From NCBI GenBank assembly GCA_029706075.1, contig JAINUG010000261.1:491807-555806 (forward strand): a stretch of DNA of 64,000 nt, given 5' to 3'. This DNA comes from Aldrovandia affinis (lineage: Eukaryota; Chordata; Actinopteri; Notacanthiformes; Halosauridae). Positions 15,404-32,106 of this stretch are shown in pieces; positions within the stretch are counted from its first letter, which is position 1, and every line of letters begins with the position of its first letter. The notes below the pieces were generated by a model, which was not told where the DNA came from, made no database searches, and worked only from the letters and a program-made list of their open reading frames with translations. The translations under genes and the position numbers were made by a program.

Positions 15404-17290
15404 TATATACACCGATCAGCCACAACATTAAAACCACTGACAGGTGAAGTGAATAACATTGATCATCTCGTTACAATGGCACCTGTCAAGGGTTGGGATA
15501 TATTAGGCAGCAAGTGAACAGTCAGTTCTTGAAGTTGATGTGTTGGAAGCAGGAAAAATGGGCAAGCGTAAGGATCTGAGCAACTTTGACAAGGGCCAAA
15601 TTGTGATGGCTAGACGACTGGGTCAGAGCATAAAATAATGTAACCTTTAACTTTTACCTTTTTAACAGCAAATGTTCACATTTCCTTTTATTTTTTTAAA
15701 ATTTTTGTTTTTATTTATTTATTTAATTTTATATCTAGAACCTTAATTTGTTTCTGTTGTGTTTTGTCTTTGTATTGGTAAATGTACCATCAGGATTGCC
15801 ACTCAATTTCGTTGTACTCTGTGCAATGACAATAAAAGAAATCTAAATCTAAATCTAAATCTCCAAAACGGCAGGTCTTGCGGGGTGTTCCCGGTATGCA
15901 GTGGTTAGTACCTACTAAAAGTGGTCCAAGGAAGGACAACCGGTGAACCGGCGACAGGGTCATGGGCGCCCAAGGCTCATTGATGTGCGTGGGGAGCGAA
16001 GGCTAGCCAGTCTGGTCCGATCCCGCAGAAGAGCTACTGTAGCACAGATTGCTGAAAAAGTTAATGCTGGCTATGATAGAAAGGTGTCAGAACATACAAT
16101 GCATCGCAGCTTGCTGCGTAAGGGGCTGCATAGCCACAGACCGGTCAGAGTTAGCAATATTATCAAGAAGTTTGCTGCTTTTGGAATTGTTAAGAATCTC
16201 CCAGGACGTGGTGGTAAGAGGAAAATTGATCTCAGATGTCGTTGAAGGATGGTGTGAGCTATTGAAAAAACACCTCGTATGACATCCAAAGATCTCAAGG
16301 CTGACCCGGAGAGGTCTGGGGTAATCGTTTCAGCCTGTACCATACACTGGACACTGAACCAAGAAGGGCTTTACGGTCGGAGGCCAAGGAAGACCCCACT
16401 GCTGAAAGAGAAACACAAGAAGGCCCCATTAATCATTGCCAAGACCCACCTAAGCAAGCCTAAATCCCTCTGGGAAATTTTTCTCTGGACCAATTAAACC
16501 AAATTAGAGATCTTTGGCAATGCAGACCAGCGCTTTGTTTACAGACAACAAAATGAAGCTTTTAAAGAAATTAACACCCTACCTACAGTCAAATATGGTG
16601 GAGGTTCCATAATGCTGTGGGGCTGCCTCTGGTATAGGATGCCTTGAACGTATTAAGGGCAGAAGGAAATCAGAGGATTATCAAGGCATTTTGGAGCAAA
16701 ATGTGCTACCCAGTGTCAGAATACTGGGTGTCAGTTGAAGGTCATGGGTCCTCCAGCAGGACAATGACCCAAGACACGCATCCAAAAGCAAGATAAAACA
16801 TTGGACTGTTCTGGAGTGGCCAGCACTGAGTCCTGATCTCAATCCTATTGAACACCTGTGGAGAGATCTGAAAACAGCAGTTGGGAGAAGGCACCCTTGA
16901 AATCTGGGAGAACTGGAGCAGTTTGCAAAAGTTGATTGGGCCAAACTGCCAGTAGAGAGGTGTAGGAATCTCATTAATGGCTATAGGAAGCGCTTGATTA
17001 CAGTTATTTTCTCTGAAGGCTGGCTACCAAATATTAAATCTAGGGTGTCAATAATTTTGTCAATGCCATTTATGTTTATTTTATGATTTAAAAAGGATAT
17101 GTTAAAAACAAAGTTCTGAATAAAATAAAAAAACAAAGTTTCGTCCATCCATCCATCCATCTTTAACAGTGAAATAAAGAAGCAGGAGACCAAATACTTT
17201 TGTCAATTTCAACTTATCTTACAGCGTGTCCTTTTTTGAAAAACCTCACCAAGGAGGCGTCCAGGTGCCAATATTTTTGGCCATGAGTTT
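15404..17290 (+). mobile_element. composite of two Tc1-like transposons
   Basis: The left part, from about 15,404 to 16,148, begins with the terminal sequence of a common teleost Tc1-like family (CACCGATCAGCCACAACATT) and codes the start of its transposase (helix-turn-helix part near 15,943-16,148). Within a few bases of 16,149 the sequence becomes a different Tc1 family. That second part holds a broken transposase (GLYGRRPRKTPLLKEKHKKA, VKYGGGSIMLWGC) and a right end at about 17,240-17,290 (CCAATATTTTTGGCCA). The 3' half of the first element and the left end of the second are missing. Stops and frame shifts show that it is dead. It begins about 130 bases upstream of the rpl11 transcription start region. 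Confidence 0.8.
15631..15861 (+). mobile_element. retroposon 3' end inserted in the Tc1-like element
   Basis: Sequence foreign to the transposon interrupts its frame between GGGTCAGAGCA and CCAAAACGGCAGG. It is AT-rich, contains GTTGTACTCTGTGCAATGAC, and ends in a short ATCTAA tandem tail after AATAAAAGAA. That is the form of a truncated non-LTR retroposon 3' end. The family is not identified. Confidence 0.65.
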
Positions 17291-17689
17291 TTTTAACACA
17301 CACACATTTTGGGCCATGACACACACACACACACACCTTTGTGATGATGATGGTGATTATGATCACCATTATAATTTATGCCTCAGTTACTTGCCTATTA
17401 TGGCTGGAGAACTGGAGATATTTGAAATACCTATGTAGCAACCATATTTATATATCGGCACTTAAATATAATGAATAAATCCATCTTATTTCAGAGGGTT
17501 AAGATCCTTCAGTGACATATTAAAGCTACATAGGTGTTTGACAAAAAAATGTGATGCATTCACTACTGTAAGATGCTTTGGATAGTCTTTCGTGTATATT
17601 TTATTATATATTATATTCTACATGGTGTACAGGTAGTCTTTCTCCAGGGTACAACCACAATATCCCACTCATGGCCCTGACAAGTCAGA

Positions 17690-17830
17690 CCGTTTCTCTC
17701 TCCTGGGTCTGGTAGAGAGATGGCAATAAAGATCCGGTCCGGAGACCGACAAATCCCACTCCTCTGCCACTTTTTACCATTTGCTGCTCGGCTCACATTC
17801 TCATGGATTTGTCACGTGGCGTGTGACAAA
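17690..17830 (+). repeat. dispersed repeat ending in a GTCACGTGGCGTGTGAC block
   Basis: This segment shares its layout with 60,585-60,712: a purine-rich stretch, AATAAA, a GG(A/G)GACC-type segment, a CCACTCC-type segment, then the 19-base TGTCACGTGGCGTGTGACA. The shared 3' block starts with TG, ends with CA and is self-complementary at its ends, which suggests an LTR-type terminus. That reading is inference. Confidence 0.5.
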
Positions 17831-18243
17831 CGCAACTAAAACAAAACACTTGGTATAAGCCTTTCAATTACTTTTTTAAATCAATATAGTGTAGATTGGT
17901 ATATTGTTTCAGTCAGTACAACAGGTTCAAATTAGTGTATCATCACTGAAAATAAACACTAAAATGATTTCCTGGTGTCCCTGTTTTTTCACTGGAAACA
18001 AGACAATACAATAGGGAAATTCTAGGATCCTAATCCATCATTTTAATCCTTAGTCTTGATCTGGTTCAAATGCATGTCCTCAAATATATTTTATTGATAC
18101 TTGATCTGTCTTTGGCTTTGTCACTTGGATGTGGCCTTGGTCTAGACTCCATTACTTGCCTTTTCTGAGCTCAGGACAGGAGTCCAAAATACAAAATGTC
18201 ATATCCTATTGCAGCCAAGGATGAATTCAGGGGAATTAATTTT

Positions 18244-18591
18244 CATCTCATCTCATCTCATTGTCTAAGCCGCTTATTCCTGGTCAGGGTCGCGGGGGGG
18301 GGGCTGGAGCCTATCCCAGCATGCATAGGGGCGAGAGGCAGGAATAAACCCTGGACAGGTCGCCAATCCATCGCAGGGCACACACACCATTCACTCACAC
18401 ACTCATACCTACAGGCAATTTAGACTCTCCAATTAGGCTAACGTGCATGTCTTTGGACTGTGGGAGGAAACCCACGCGGACACGGGGAGAACATGCAAAC
18501 TCCACACAGAAAGGCCCCCGGCCTGGATTCGAACCCGAGACCTTCTTGCTGTGAGGCGACAGTGCTATCCACTGCACCACCATGCCGCCCT
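18244..18591 (-). mobile_element. V-SINE/DANA-like SINE with target-site duplication
   Basis: On the minus strand the element opens with a tRNA-like head whose A-box-like TGGTGCAGTGG and B-box-like GGGTTCGAATCC are easily seen. Next comes the conserved central domain (TGTGTGGAGTTTGCATGTTC), then a LINE-like tail ending in repeated ATGAG. An exact 11-base duplication, GAATTAATTTT, flanks it at 18,233-18,243 and 18,592-18,602. The intact duplication points to a fairly recent insertion. Confidence 0.9.
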
Positions 18592-18602
18592 GAATTAATT
18601 TT

Positions 18603-19508
18603 CTAAAGGGCAAAAACGGCACTGCACAGGTATTTTATTTATTCCTCAATCAATCAGAAAAACTATGGCACCATGCACAAAGGAATAGCCACATATTTAT
18701 TTTCAAAATGAAATTCAGGTAGTTGAAAAAAATAGGCAAAAATATGAAAGATCACAATATAATCATGAAAACAGTCAAAATAAAATGTTATGAGGCTACT
18801 ACTTCAACCTGAAAAAAACTGAAGTAATCCGACAAAACAAAACCCGGAATGTCTGAAATTACTGATAGCATAAAACCAAATGCAAATAACAACTCAAATC
18901 AAATAATTAACTAGTTTGTTCAGAAACAAACCCATGAACAATATGCGCAAGATAATTCAATCACAAGTTATTATGGGTGATACTGTATACTTCATGGGAT
19001 GATAGTCATAATGAAAAACCTGCTGCTATACAGCAGATCACAACCCCTCATGCTTATCACAGATATATATTTTAGAGAGTATATATTATAATTTATATAT
19101 TATAGTTGGAACTAACAGTCATGTCAATGCCATAACAAATAAAAGTGTCGGAGGACAGCAGTGTGAAGAAATGTAAGAATGTATTTAATGGTGTAGGACA
19201 AGGAGCATTGGTGATTACAAACCATTGGTGATCTAAGTCCAGACATAGAATGACAGCAAGGAGACAATTCACATCTTTTTTTTACAGGAAATAAAGCAGA
19301 GACATCAAGTATTAAGGCTTGAGACTCACGCATTAAGAACCAATCTCACACTCCCACGCCCAGCTCCTAAAATCTCATGCATTTCATCCAGATCAACCGT
19401 GCTGGCTATTCTGCAGCTCTGATTGGAAATTTCACTCTTTTTTTGCTGGTTTTTCAATAACCTGGGGTCTGGGAACTAGTCCTGGACCACATTTTGGGAG
19501 CCCCTAGT
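18603..19508. other. AT-rich interval downstream of cgas
   Basis: No exon or known repeat was recognised. The cgas 3' untranslated region must extend into the right end of this stretch. No canonical AATAAA was seen on the minus strand immediately after the stop. Confidence 0.4.
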
Positions 19509-22221
19509 CTATCGGACTAAAAAAGCAACAACCAAGAGGAAACAAAATACCAGCGCTACTATCGATGCTATGATCCTCGCTCGAGAAAAACCTCCCTGGG
19601 TGCATGGTTCTGGATGTGGAGTGATGGGGTTGAGAGTGAGTGGCGGAGCAGGACTGGGCAGCTGCAGGAGAGGCAGTCCCTGCTTCTTCTGCTCCTCCAG
19701 CGCCCTCTGCAGGAAGATCAATGCTTTGCGTGGAAAGGCAGGGGCAGCGAAGAGGTTGCAGCCCGGAATGAAGAAGTGGGGGAGGCTGCCACTGCAGGCG
19801 TGGCCCTCCAGGGCCAACAGAAGTGTCATGAAGCAGGAGGCTAGGTTGTGGGGAGCCCACTGGGAGTCATTGCCACGGATGGAGAGGGTGTGCAGGAAGG
19901 TTGTCTTCCCATGGTATGAACAGAGACGCTCCAACGCCTCAGGGAATTGTACCTTCAGTCCCTCTATTAGACATTTCAAGAGCATGAGACACCTCTTTCT
20001 GAGGGAAAAACACAGGCGAGGGAAAAGGGGACAGGATACTGAGCCTTGCTCATCAGACAAAAGCAGCCCCCCAAGTCAGTGGTATTTTATATTGTGGTTA
20101 TTACAACTTTTCAGGCAGAAAGAAGTCTGTCGCAAGACGAAAAGCCCACCGGCAGCATTTGCTGGCATAGCCCTCGCAGCAGGTCCTGGACTGGCCATGG
20201 TTCTTGATGATTTCCTTTTCAATATGAGAGAATGAAATCCTCCAGCTCTCTGGTGGTACACACACAGGCAGTTACAATTACCCGCAGACAGTTAGAATCA
20301 CACACAGACAGTTAAGGCCCATTTCCACCGGGAATGGTAATTACAACCATAACGAGAAAATATAAATCTTTTGCTCGCATCCGCACCAGAGAAAGTTTAA
20401 CAGACCTGTTAATCAGCACTTCCCGCGAGTACAGCCGGTGCACAGCAGCGTTTGGCTAGATATGCTTCATTGTTGAATTGTTCTGCAGTGGATAGCAGCC
20501 TCACAGCAAGAGGTCCCGAAAAAATGTTCTCCCCGTGTCCGCGTGGGTTTCCTCCAGTTTCCTCCCACAGTTGTTCTAGTCTAAAGATTGATTAGTGAAG
20601 TTATTGGTTACAGTGCAGACACTTTAATTAATTTGAATGGATGGATGGATGGATGTTCAATGACCCAAAAAAGGCTTTCAGTATTGTTCTAGAAGATTAT
20701 TATAGTTATTGTTACAGTGCAGACACTTTAATTAATTTGAATGAGTTATCATTCCCAGTTGAATTGAAATTGGGCCTTTACAGTCACACAGAGACAATCG
20801 CACACAGTGGCTGCCCATTGTGCTTTGTCCCCAACTGCACGTACCCTTAGCGGCATCGCTGAGATTGCGTCCCGCTGGTTTTTTGGGTACAAAGTAGAAG
20901 GCCTGGCTGGTGAGGTCACGGCGCGTCTTCTTGCCCAGCCAGTTATCCACCTTCAGGCCAGTGCGGGCAGCAAGCGGCCAGCTTTGTGATCTGGGTACCT
21001 CCAGTGCGGGAACTACGTCCAGCGACAGCAGTTCCTCCACTGCCTCGTCAGCCTCTGTCTCCTTCCACATTAGTGTCAGGGTCACCGCTGGCGAACTGGG
21101 ACGCTTCCTATTTAGTACCCAGCGACTGGCCTCATCAGGGACTGATGGACCGAGGAACAGTCAGACAGAGAGACACAGAGTGTGGCCAGGGCAAGAGTAC
21201 ACAAAGAGGCCCTCATGCCACAAAATGCACATCCGAGGGCATTTTTTAAAGACTGATAATCAAAAACAAATGAAATTAGATTCAATTTAAAAGAGAAAGT
21301 GCATGGCTGCTAAAAGTGTTCCAGTCCAGGCCCACTTATGCGGCGTGTGTCCCCAGAATTTGACTGACCTTTGTAGGTGCTGATGAACTTTTTGACCAGG
21401 CTACGCATTTCCTTGAGGATTCTGGTGGCAGAGATTGTGAGCTCATCGTCCAGCAGGAAGGCCCGGATCTCACTACGAGTGGGCCGGGTCAGGGAGACAC
21501 TGTAATGCACCCCGTGGTACTCCTCCAGCTCTGTCCAGGTTAGCCGTGGGGTCGGCAGCAGCAGCATCATGTCAAACTCATTCGGCTCATTTATCTGCAG
21601 CAGAGGGGATAGCAGGCCATTGTGGGTTACAGCAACAACAACAAAAAGTACCCTGTGCCGGCCAGAAGAGGATGGGCTCCCCCCCTTTTAGTCTGGTTCC
21701 TCCCAAGGTTTCTCCCTACCAAGGGAGTTTTTCCTTGCCACTGTTGCCTTTAGGCTTGCTTTTGGGGGGGTATAGGCCTGGGTTCCCCCTCTGTTAAGCG
21801 TTTTGTGACAATTCAATTGTAAAAAGCGCTATACAAATACATTTGATTTCATTTGATTTGACATAAGACCTAGGGAGACCCGATTGGATCCCTTCCTACA
21901 CTGAAGGCTCACCTTCACCATTTCATAGTAGCTGCCACTGTTCAGCACTGTGACAGATCTAAAGGCCGGCTGTTCACTGTTCTTCAGATAGTCCAGGAGT
22001 TTCTCTCGGAAGTGATTCACCAGCTTGGCAGACCGCTGCCGGTCGGTCCGACGCAAGCCGAGATGCTTGACCTGCTGTTTGATCCGTTGGATGACGGCTG
22101 AAGGCACCACAGGGAAGTTCTCCTCGATGTTGCATACACCAGCTGGGGTGGGGATGGAGGGCTCTGAGCCACTGTTTACCCTCCTCAATGCAAATTTTTT
22201 CTGGGGAGTAGTTCTGTTCAT
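19509..22221 (-). CDS. cgas: cyclic GMP-AMP synthase with C-terminal membrane segment
   Basis: cGAS makes 2'3'-cGAMP from ATP and GTP on binding DNA and activates STING. Exons on the minus strand are 21,913-22,221, 21,369-21,594, 20,845-21,141, 20,150-20,249 and 19,509-19,998, all in phase, giving 473 residues. Visible are the nucleotidyltransferase GS motif (G96-S97 in LNSGSYYE), the metal ligands E109 and D111 (NEFD), the third acidic residue D220 (SLDVVPALE), and the zinc thumb H295-C301-C302-C309 with the same spacing as human cGAS. That thumb separates cGAS from other Mab21 proteins. Two things are odd. The N-terminus before the catalytic core is only about 40 residues, against about 160 in human. 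After the family's usual end there is a proline-rich linker and a predicted transmembrane helix at about 453-472, followed by one Arg. An acceptor at 22,226-22,227 leaves room for an upstream exon. Confidence 0.9.
20484..20572 (+). repeat. V-SINE/DANA-like fragment in cgas intron 3
   Basis: This is an internally deleted relative of the SINE at 18,244-18,591, in the opposite orientation. It keeps GCAGTGGATAGCAGCCTCAC from the head and the CGTGGGTTTCCTCC core, and most of the region between is lost. A short GGAT tract follows at about 20,638-20,654. Confidence 0.7.
21646..21861 (+). mobile_element. LINE-like 3' end in cgas intron 1
   Basis: The segment carries the widespread teleost retroposon 3' sequence (GGTTCCTCCCAAGGTTTCTC, GGGAGTTTTTCCTTGCCACT, AAAAAGCGCTATACAAATAC) and ends in a short ATTTGATTTC-type repeat. 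It is antisense to cgas and lies wholly within the intron between the first two coding exons. Only the 3' end is present, as is usual for 5'-truncated non-LTR insertions. Confidence 0.7.
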
Positions 22222-23454
22222 CTCCCTGCAGGCACAAAGATGGCTACCGTGGGTTTGGAGCATTCAAAGCCCAGCAGGGAGAGACACCAATGACACAGGA
22301 GTGTTATCTGCTGTGGGGTCAACCTGCAGCTCCTGTGTACGCAACTTGGGAAAAAAAGGGAGAGTTGACCATGTTTTTGTTTCGGCCATTCTAAACAAGA
22401 TTACTGGTTTTGTTTAAATGCAAAGACGTTGCACATGACACTCCCTGTATCGGGACAGGAGTAATAGTTGAATATTATTACAGGCTGATTGTCTGGAACA
22501 GTGTTTCACAGTTATCTCATTCTAGATTCCTCCACTGTCCAAAGATTACTTTATGAGTGTAGGAGCGCTGGTTGATCCTCATCTTACATATAGATATCTT
22601 ATTCGCAAGCTCATTACTAAACGAAAATGTTTGCATACAATAAAATTCAGCCTTTTCCCTTTCTGTCTGTTTCTGCCATTTATTTGCACCAAATTATTTT
22701 ATCCATACTATCTAACTGCCTACCCATTTGGCCCCTCACATCAAACGATGCACTTCATCCAACAGAAATAGGTTGTACATTAAAAATCCACTCTAACTTC
22801 CACTTTGTTCACATCATTGTTGTGCCCTCTGACAAACGGGCAAACTAGATTTCCAAAACTACTGTACCTCTTTATCATTGAATTATTATTTTCAAATTCA
22901 GAACACTCTGCAAATAATCAATCATTTAATGCCTCAACACTCTTTCAATAGACAAAACAGGGTAACACGTGCAGTCACTGACCATAAAAATCCTTTACCG
23001 TGTTTCAAAAATAACTATGAACAATAGCTTTTTTTTACCATAACTCTTGAATTTGCAATCACATGTCTATTCTTACAACCAAATTTCTTACATCTTTCAA
23101 ACAAAATTACAAGAATTATCTTTTGGATAATCAAATATGTCAATACAACTAAATAAGACCTCTATCTCAACCTTGAATATCTTCTTTGTGTGTCTCTCTT
23201 TAAATAGGCTACCATATTTTTATATGAAAATATTTATATATCATCTTCTCCAATCTACGTTGTCCCTTTTCCTCCATCTATTGTATTAGGCATAGGCAGT
23301 ATTTCCTGCATTGAGTGCTTTACTGCTACCTCTGAATTGTGGCTACAGATTTACCTACAGGGTCCTAGTTTAACTATGTGGTTGCTCCTAGCACCCAGGA
23401 ATTGTACTTCCCACTAGGGTGGCTTTCAGCTAAACTGTTCTTGACTACGGTTAA

Positions 23455-23514
23455 CACTTTGTTGTACGTCGCTCTGGATAAGAGCGTCTGCCAAATGCCT
23501 ATAATGTAATGTAA
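23455..23514 (+). repeat. SINE/LINE 3' tail fragment
   Basis: The segment contains GTCGCTCTGGATAAGAGCGT, the tail domain shared by many teleost SINEs, followed by a TAATGTAATGTAA end. The sequence before it is not recognised. Confidence 0.6.
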
Positions 23515-23645
23515 AATCTTTTTACACTAACTTGTTTTCTTTACTCTCTCTTCCCCCCTTTGTGCAGGACAGGGAACCCTCTGTAAACCTGTATTAAATT
23601 GAGAAGGGCCTAATGGTTTTAAAGTCAATGTATTTCACAAACATG

Positions 23646-23758
23646 GACAGCCAATTGGCACTCCCGGCCAGAGCCGAATCTGGCACGATGGGGAATTGAA
23701 ACCCGGTCGCCGTGGCCTGTGTCGGATGTTGAAACCACTAGACCACGCGGGAGGCCCT
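23646..23758 (-). repeat. tRNA-derived SINE head
   Basis: On the minus strand GTGGTCTAGTGG resembles a Glu/Gly-type tRNA A box, and GGGTTTCAATTCCC a B box. The rest does not fold as a proper tRNA and the acceptor stem ends do not pair, so this is a SINE rather than a tRNA gene. Confidence 0.65.
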
Positions 23759-24667
23759 TGGATGGGAACTTTAATCATTTGTTGTTCCAGGTCTTGATTA
23801 GCCACTGGTTGATGGTTCTCGTGACAAAACACACCCATCCTATTGTTCTGTACCCTAAACATGAAAAGAGGTAAAACTGCCAATGCATAGATTTACTGCA
23901 CTTTTATGTTTTCCAACTAAAAATAGAGATTTTAGGTGACTGTATAAAGAAGGATAATTCATAAAATCTTACCTGTAGTCTTGTTGACAGGGCAGTGAAG
24001 GGTGTCAGCCGTGTTGTCAAGTGATCTGAAGCTCAGTTTCACTGACGAGGTTTTCACATCAGCATGCCTCTCCTACACCATGTTTCCTACTCTCGTTTTC
24101 CCCGTTGTGATGTCACCAGGGGGTGGATGTCCAAAGCCTGTGCGGGGGGAAACCAATCAGCCAAGGCCCCCGAGGCAGTTCTCAACTAGTATAGTGTACA
24201 GAGCTAATCTGATCTGTCTTTTTAGTGTCTATGTTTTATTCTGATTTCACAATAAAAACCAGAGGGAAGGTTAATTTTAAGCACTGAAAGCACTTCCTCC
24301 AACAGAGGGTGTGGCAAGCAAATATGTAGACGTCACAGTTAACTTAGTGGCGTACTTAGATATTCAGTTCCACTGTTGACAAATGACACAATACAGTTCC
24401 ATTTAAAAAGTGATGTGATAGAACATAAAATAAATATGCAACTGACAACTGTGCTTGATACATAGAACACTTGAGTAATAGTTATGTTTATTTATATTGA
24501 TGTGGTACACCAATTCATATTCCCAAAATTAAAATGAGGGTTTAGCTATACCTTTACTTTTTGATATTATAAGCTATATGTATGAAGGCTGCTCCACCGG
24601 TTTCCATATGGAGATGAACACTGGAGCGTGGACACTGCAGTACTGCTGATAAAAGATAATATAATAT

Positions 24668-24797
24668 ACGCCATTTAACAGACGCTTTTATCCAAAGCGA
24701 CTTACAGTAGTGAATGCATACATTTTTCAGTATATGTGGCCCCATTGAACCCACAACCAGCCACGCTGTGCTCTACCAACTGAGCCACAGAGAACCA
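24668..24797 (-). repeat. tRNA-derived SINE with common tail
   Basis: Read on the minus strand, TGGCTCAGTTGGTAGAGCAC is a very tRNA-like A-box region and GTGGGTTCAATG a B-box region. They are followed by the tail GTAAGTCGCTTTGGATAAAA. The head is short and joins straight to the tail. A functional tRNA is unlikely. Confidence 0.7.
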
Positions 24798-25694
24798 CAT
24801 AAGAGAATGTGAAGTGCACAGGAACTATCTCATCAGCCATCTCTCCACAAGTTACGGGTTCCCCAAGTGTGTGAACTTAGACCAGGTTAGAATATTTTCC
24901 TGCATGCAGCCAGAAAAATAATATGGCACATTTTTCAGCATTAGTGCCAGGCCGGTCTGAAGCTCCAGACTCCCATCAGTCCCTTTGTAAAACACCTTTA
25001 GAATGTACCCAAGATGCAGGTGAAAGATTTCTCACAGCAGAAATACGAAGTCCACCTCTACTGCATAATCACTAACCATTATTGTTGCTACAAGGCTGCC
25101 ACCTGAAAAATATTTGCTACACATTTGCTGGCAGTTTCTCAATTATAGTCAATGAGAAATTGACTATTTGTGGTGTATTCGTTTCTGCACTTACAGATTC
25201 TGGTTAGATCCCAGTTATACAGTTTGATGGCTTACTTCTAATTTCAGTGGTGAAATTGCAGCTATTATGCCCACTTGCCTTTAGCAGCTTGAAGATGCAA
25301 TGAAGACACCCCAGATAATGAAGCCTGTTTTCCTTACTATAGTGAAAGTAAATAGTTGCTACATAAAGGTCAAATTAATGAGCATCAAATCCCTTTACCC
25401 TAATGAATACAATTTACTTAAGAATATAAGCCATGGTGACTCCTTTCCCTCTCTTTCTGCACATCTACACATTAATAAAACTGTTCTGTAATTAAAAACT
25501 CCACCAGTTTTATTTCATTCTGAACTTTTTCCAAAACAAAAGCATGAGAACTGACAACTGTTACTTGTAACAACCAAATAAATGTACGAAACGGACTGAC
25601 ACATCACTCCCCCCCAAGATGTTGGTCTAGATGACGTGTTGACTTACAAAGAACACAATGGCACTATTTTATTATTTATGCAATTAATGATCAT

Positions 25695-25712
25695 TTTTTA
25701 TTATTGTTAACA
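25695..25712 (-). promoter_or_regulatory. candidate eef1a copy A polyadenylation signal
   Basis: Minus-strand AATAAA occurs in the AATAATAAAAAATG context about 200 bases after the copy A stop codon, with more AT-rich sequence beyond. Its distance from the stop matches the 3' untranslated length inferred for copy B. Confidence 0.45.
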
Positions 25713-25905
25713 TCATTCCCGCTCCTACCCCCCCACCCCCAATGCAGATATATTTAAAGAACGTGTTTTTTTTTCCCTTTCCTGCGAAAACTTTTGCGAT
25801 GGGTTTTGATAAGCATTAGCCAGTCCTTTAGGAGAGAGCTCAGGGTCTGACACATGGTGGGCGGGGCCCCACAGACACGTCACGCTGGGGGTCTGGCGGG
25901 GGAGT

Positions 25906-31031
<5,126 letters not shown>

Positions 31032-32049
31032 TTATTTACTATTTAAGAAAAAAAACTACAGGTATGAATAGATACTGCTAGCTCCGAACGGGAGCAATCC
31101 AGTTCCATAACGGAATATTTAACTAGCGCAATGCAGCCACTTTGGGAAACATGAGCTAGCGAACGTTAGCGCGAATTTAAAACATTACCAGTTAGCTCGC
31201 TATACATCGAGCCAGGGGGAAGTCGGTAGTCGCCTGCATTTAATCCATGCAACCATTTTAGCATTTGTGTAGTAGTTTATTGCGCAGCGCGTGCCCGCCC
31301 CTACACTCCTCCCTCTATGCCCTCCATGTTGAGCTGGTTTGAGACGGTTATCCGGCCATGTTGTTGAGAGCAACCAACCAGATAGCAACATAGCTCCGTA
31401 GACCGGGGCACAGTCCGACCGGAACTGAGCGAACCTCAGCCACTCGCAGTATTGCTTCAGATCAGAGTAATGCTGTAACACCGTCATTTAAAATGCCAGG
31501 ATTATGCCCGAAGTACGCTTGCAGGCAAATATAGCGATCATTGTTAGCAAAGTAGCAACCGCAACTCCTCCCCTCCCCCCATTCTATCCCGTCAGCATGA
31601 TTTGACATTCCGTGACTCATTGAAACGAGCCAGACAGATCTCCACGTACGAACGGCGTTTAAGTGTCACGACTAAAGGACGTGGACAGTCCAATCTTTAA
31701 ATCTGTAGGATGGATGGATTCGGGTAGCCAAAGTTTATACGGGGCTGAGGTTCACTGAGAATATCCAGCGTTAACGTTACGAGTTAAACCCTGATCACGT
31801 CGTTATCTAGCAATGTCGCATGACACTCCCTGTTACCGGTCAGGCAGCGAACGACATTTTTACATGGTCTGTCACTGATCCACATTTTCCCCGCTCACGT
31901 CCAATGTCAAGGTCCTTCTAATCTCGAATTAGCAGGGGCCACCCAGAACGCCGCAAAATGCCAGAAATTCCACGTACCATTCAATCGGTGCCTGTCCAAA
32001 TTACATGCGTAGAATATGGCTACAAACCTGCAGAAAGTGATAACAGCAG

Positions 32050-32106
32050 TTACCCCTGGATCAGACCGGAGAAAGGACAGAAATTGGTTTCACATCGCAT
32101 TTTATA
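32050..32106 (-). promoter_or_regulatory. eef1a copy A core promoter and untranslated exon 1
   Basis: On the minus strand TATAAAA lies at 32,100-32,106. About 25-30 bases further is a TOP-like CCTTTCTCC (near 32,076), then a short exon ending at 32,054 before a GTAACT donor. The matching acceptor is at 31,056-31,057. TATA plus TOP is the known layout of vertebrate EEF1A1. Confidence 0.6.

Larger units (their letters stand above)
22232..25680. other. intergenic region between cgas and eef1a copy A
   Basis: No coding exon was recognised. The interval holds three SINE-related pieces, listed separately (23,455; 23,646; 24,668), and otherwise AT-rich sequence. The cgas promoter and any upstream untranslated exon should lie in its left part, but no motif there decides their position. 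Confidence 0.4.

Noticed and set aside
18395-18622. 75-residue open frame on the minus strand
   Set aside because: It lies within the V-SINE-like repeat.
19509-22221. Assignment to another Mab21-family protein instead of cGAS
   Set aside because: The H-x5-CC-x6-C zinc thumb and the SPAVTL and HIEKEI blocks are specific to cGAS.
23690-23758. Possible tRNA-Glu gene on the minus strand
   Set aside because: The head is tRNA-like only; the stems do not pair as a tRNA and the body is a SINE.
24740-24797. Possible tRNA gene on the minus strand
   Set aside because: A-box-like and B-box-like sequences are present, but there is no proper acceptor stem and it is fused to a SINE tail.
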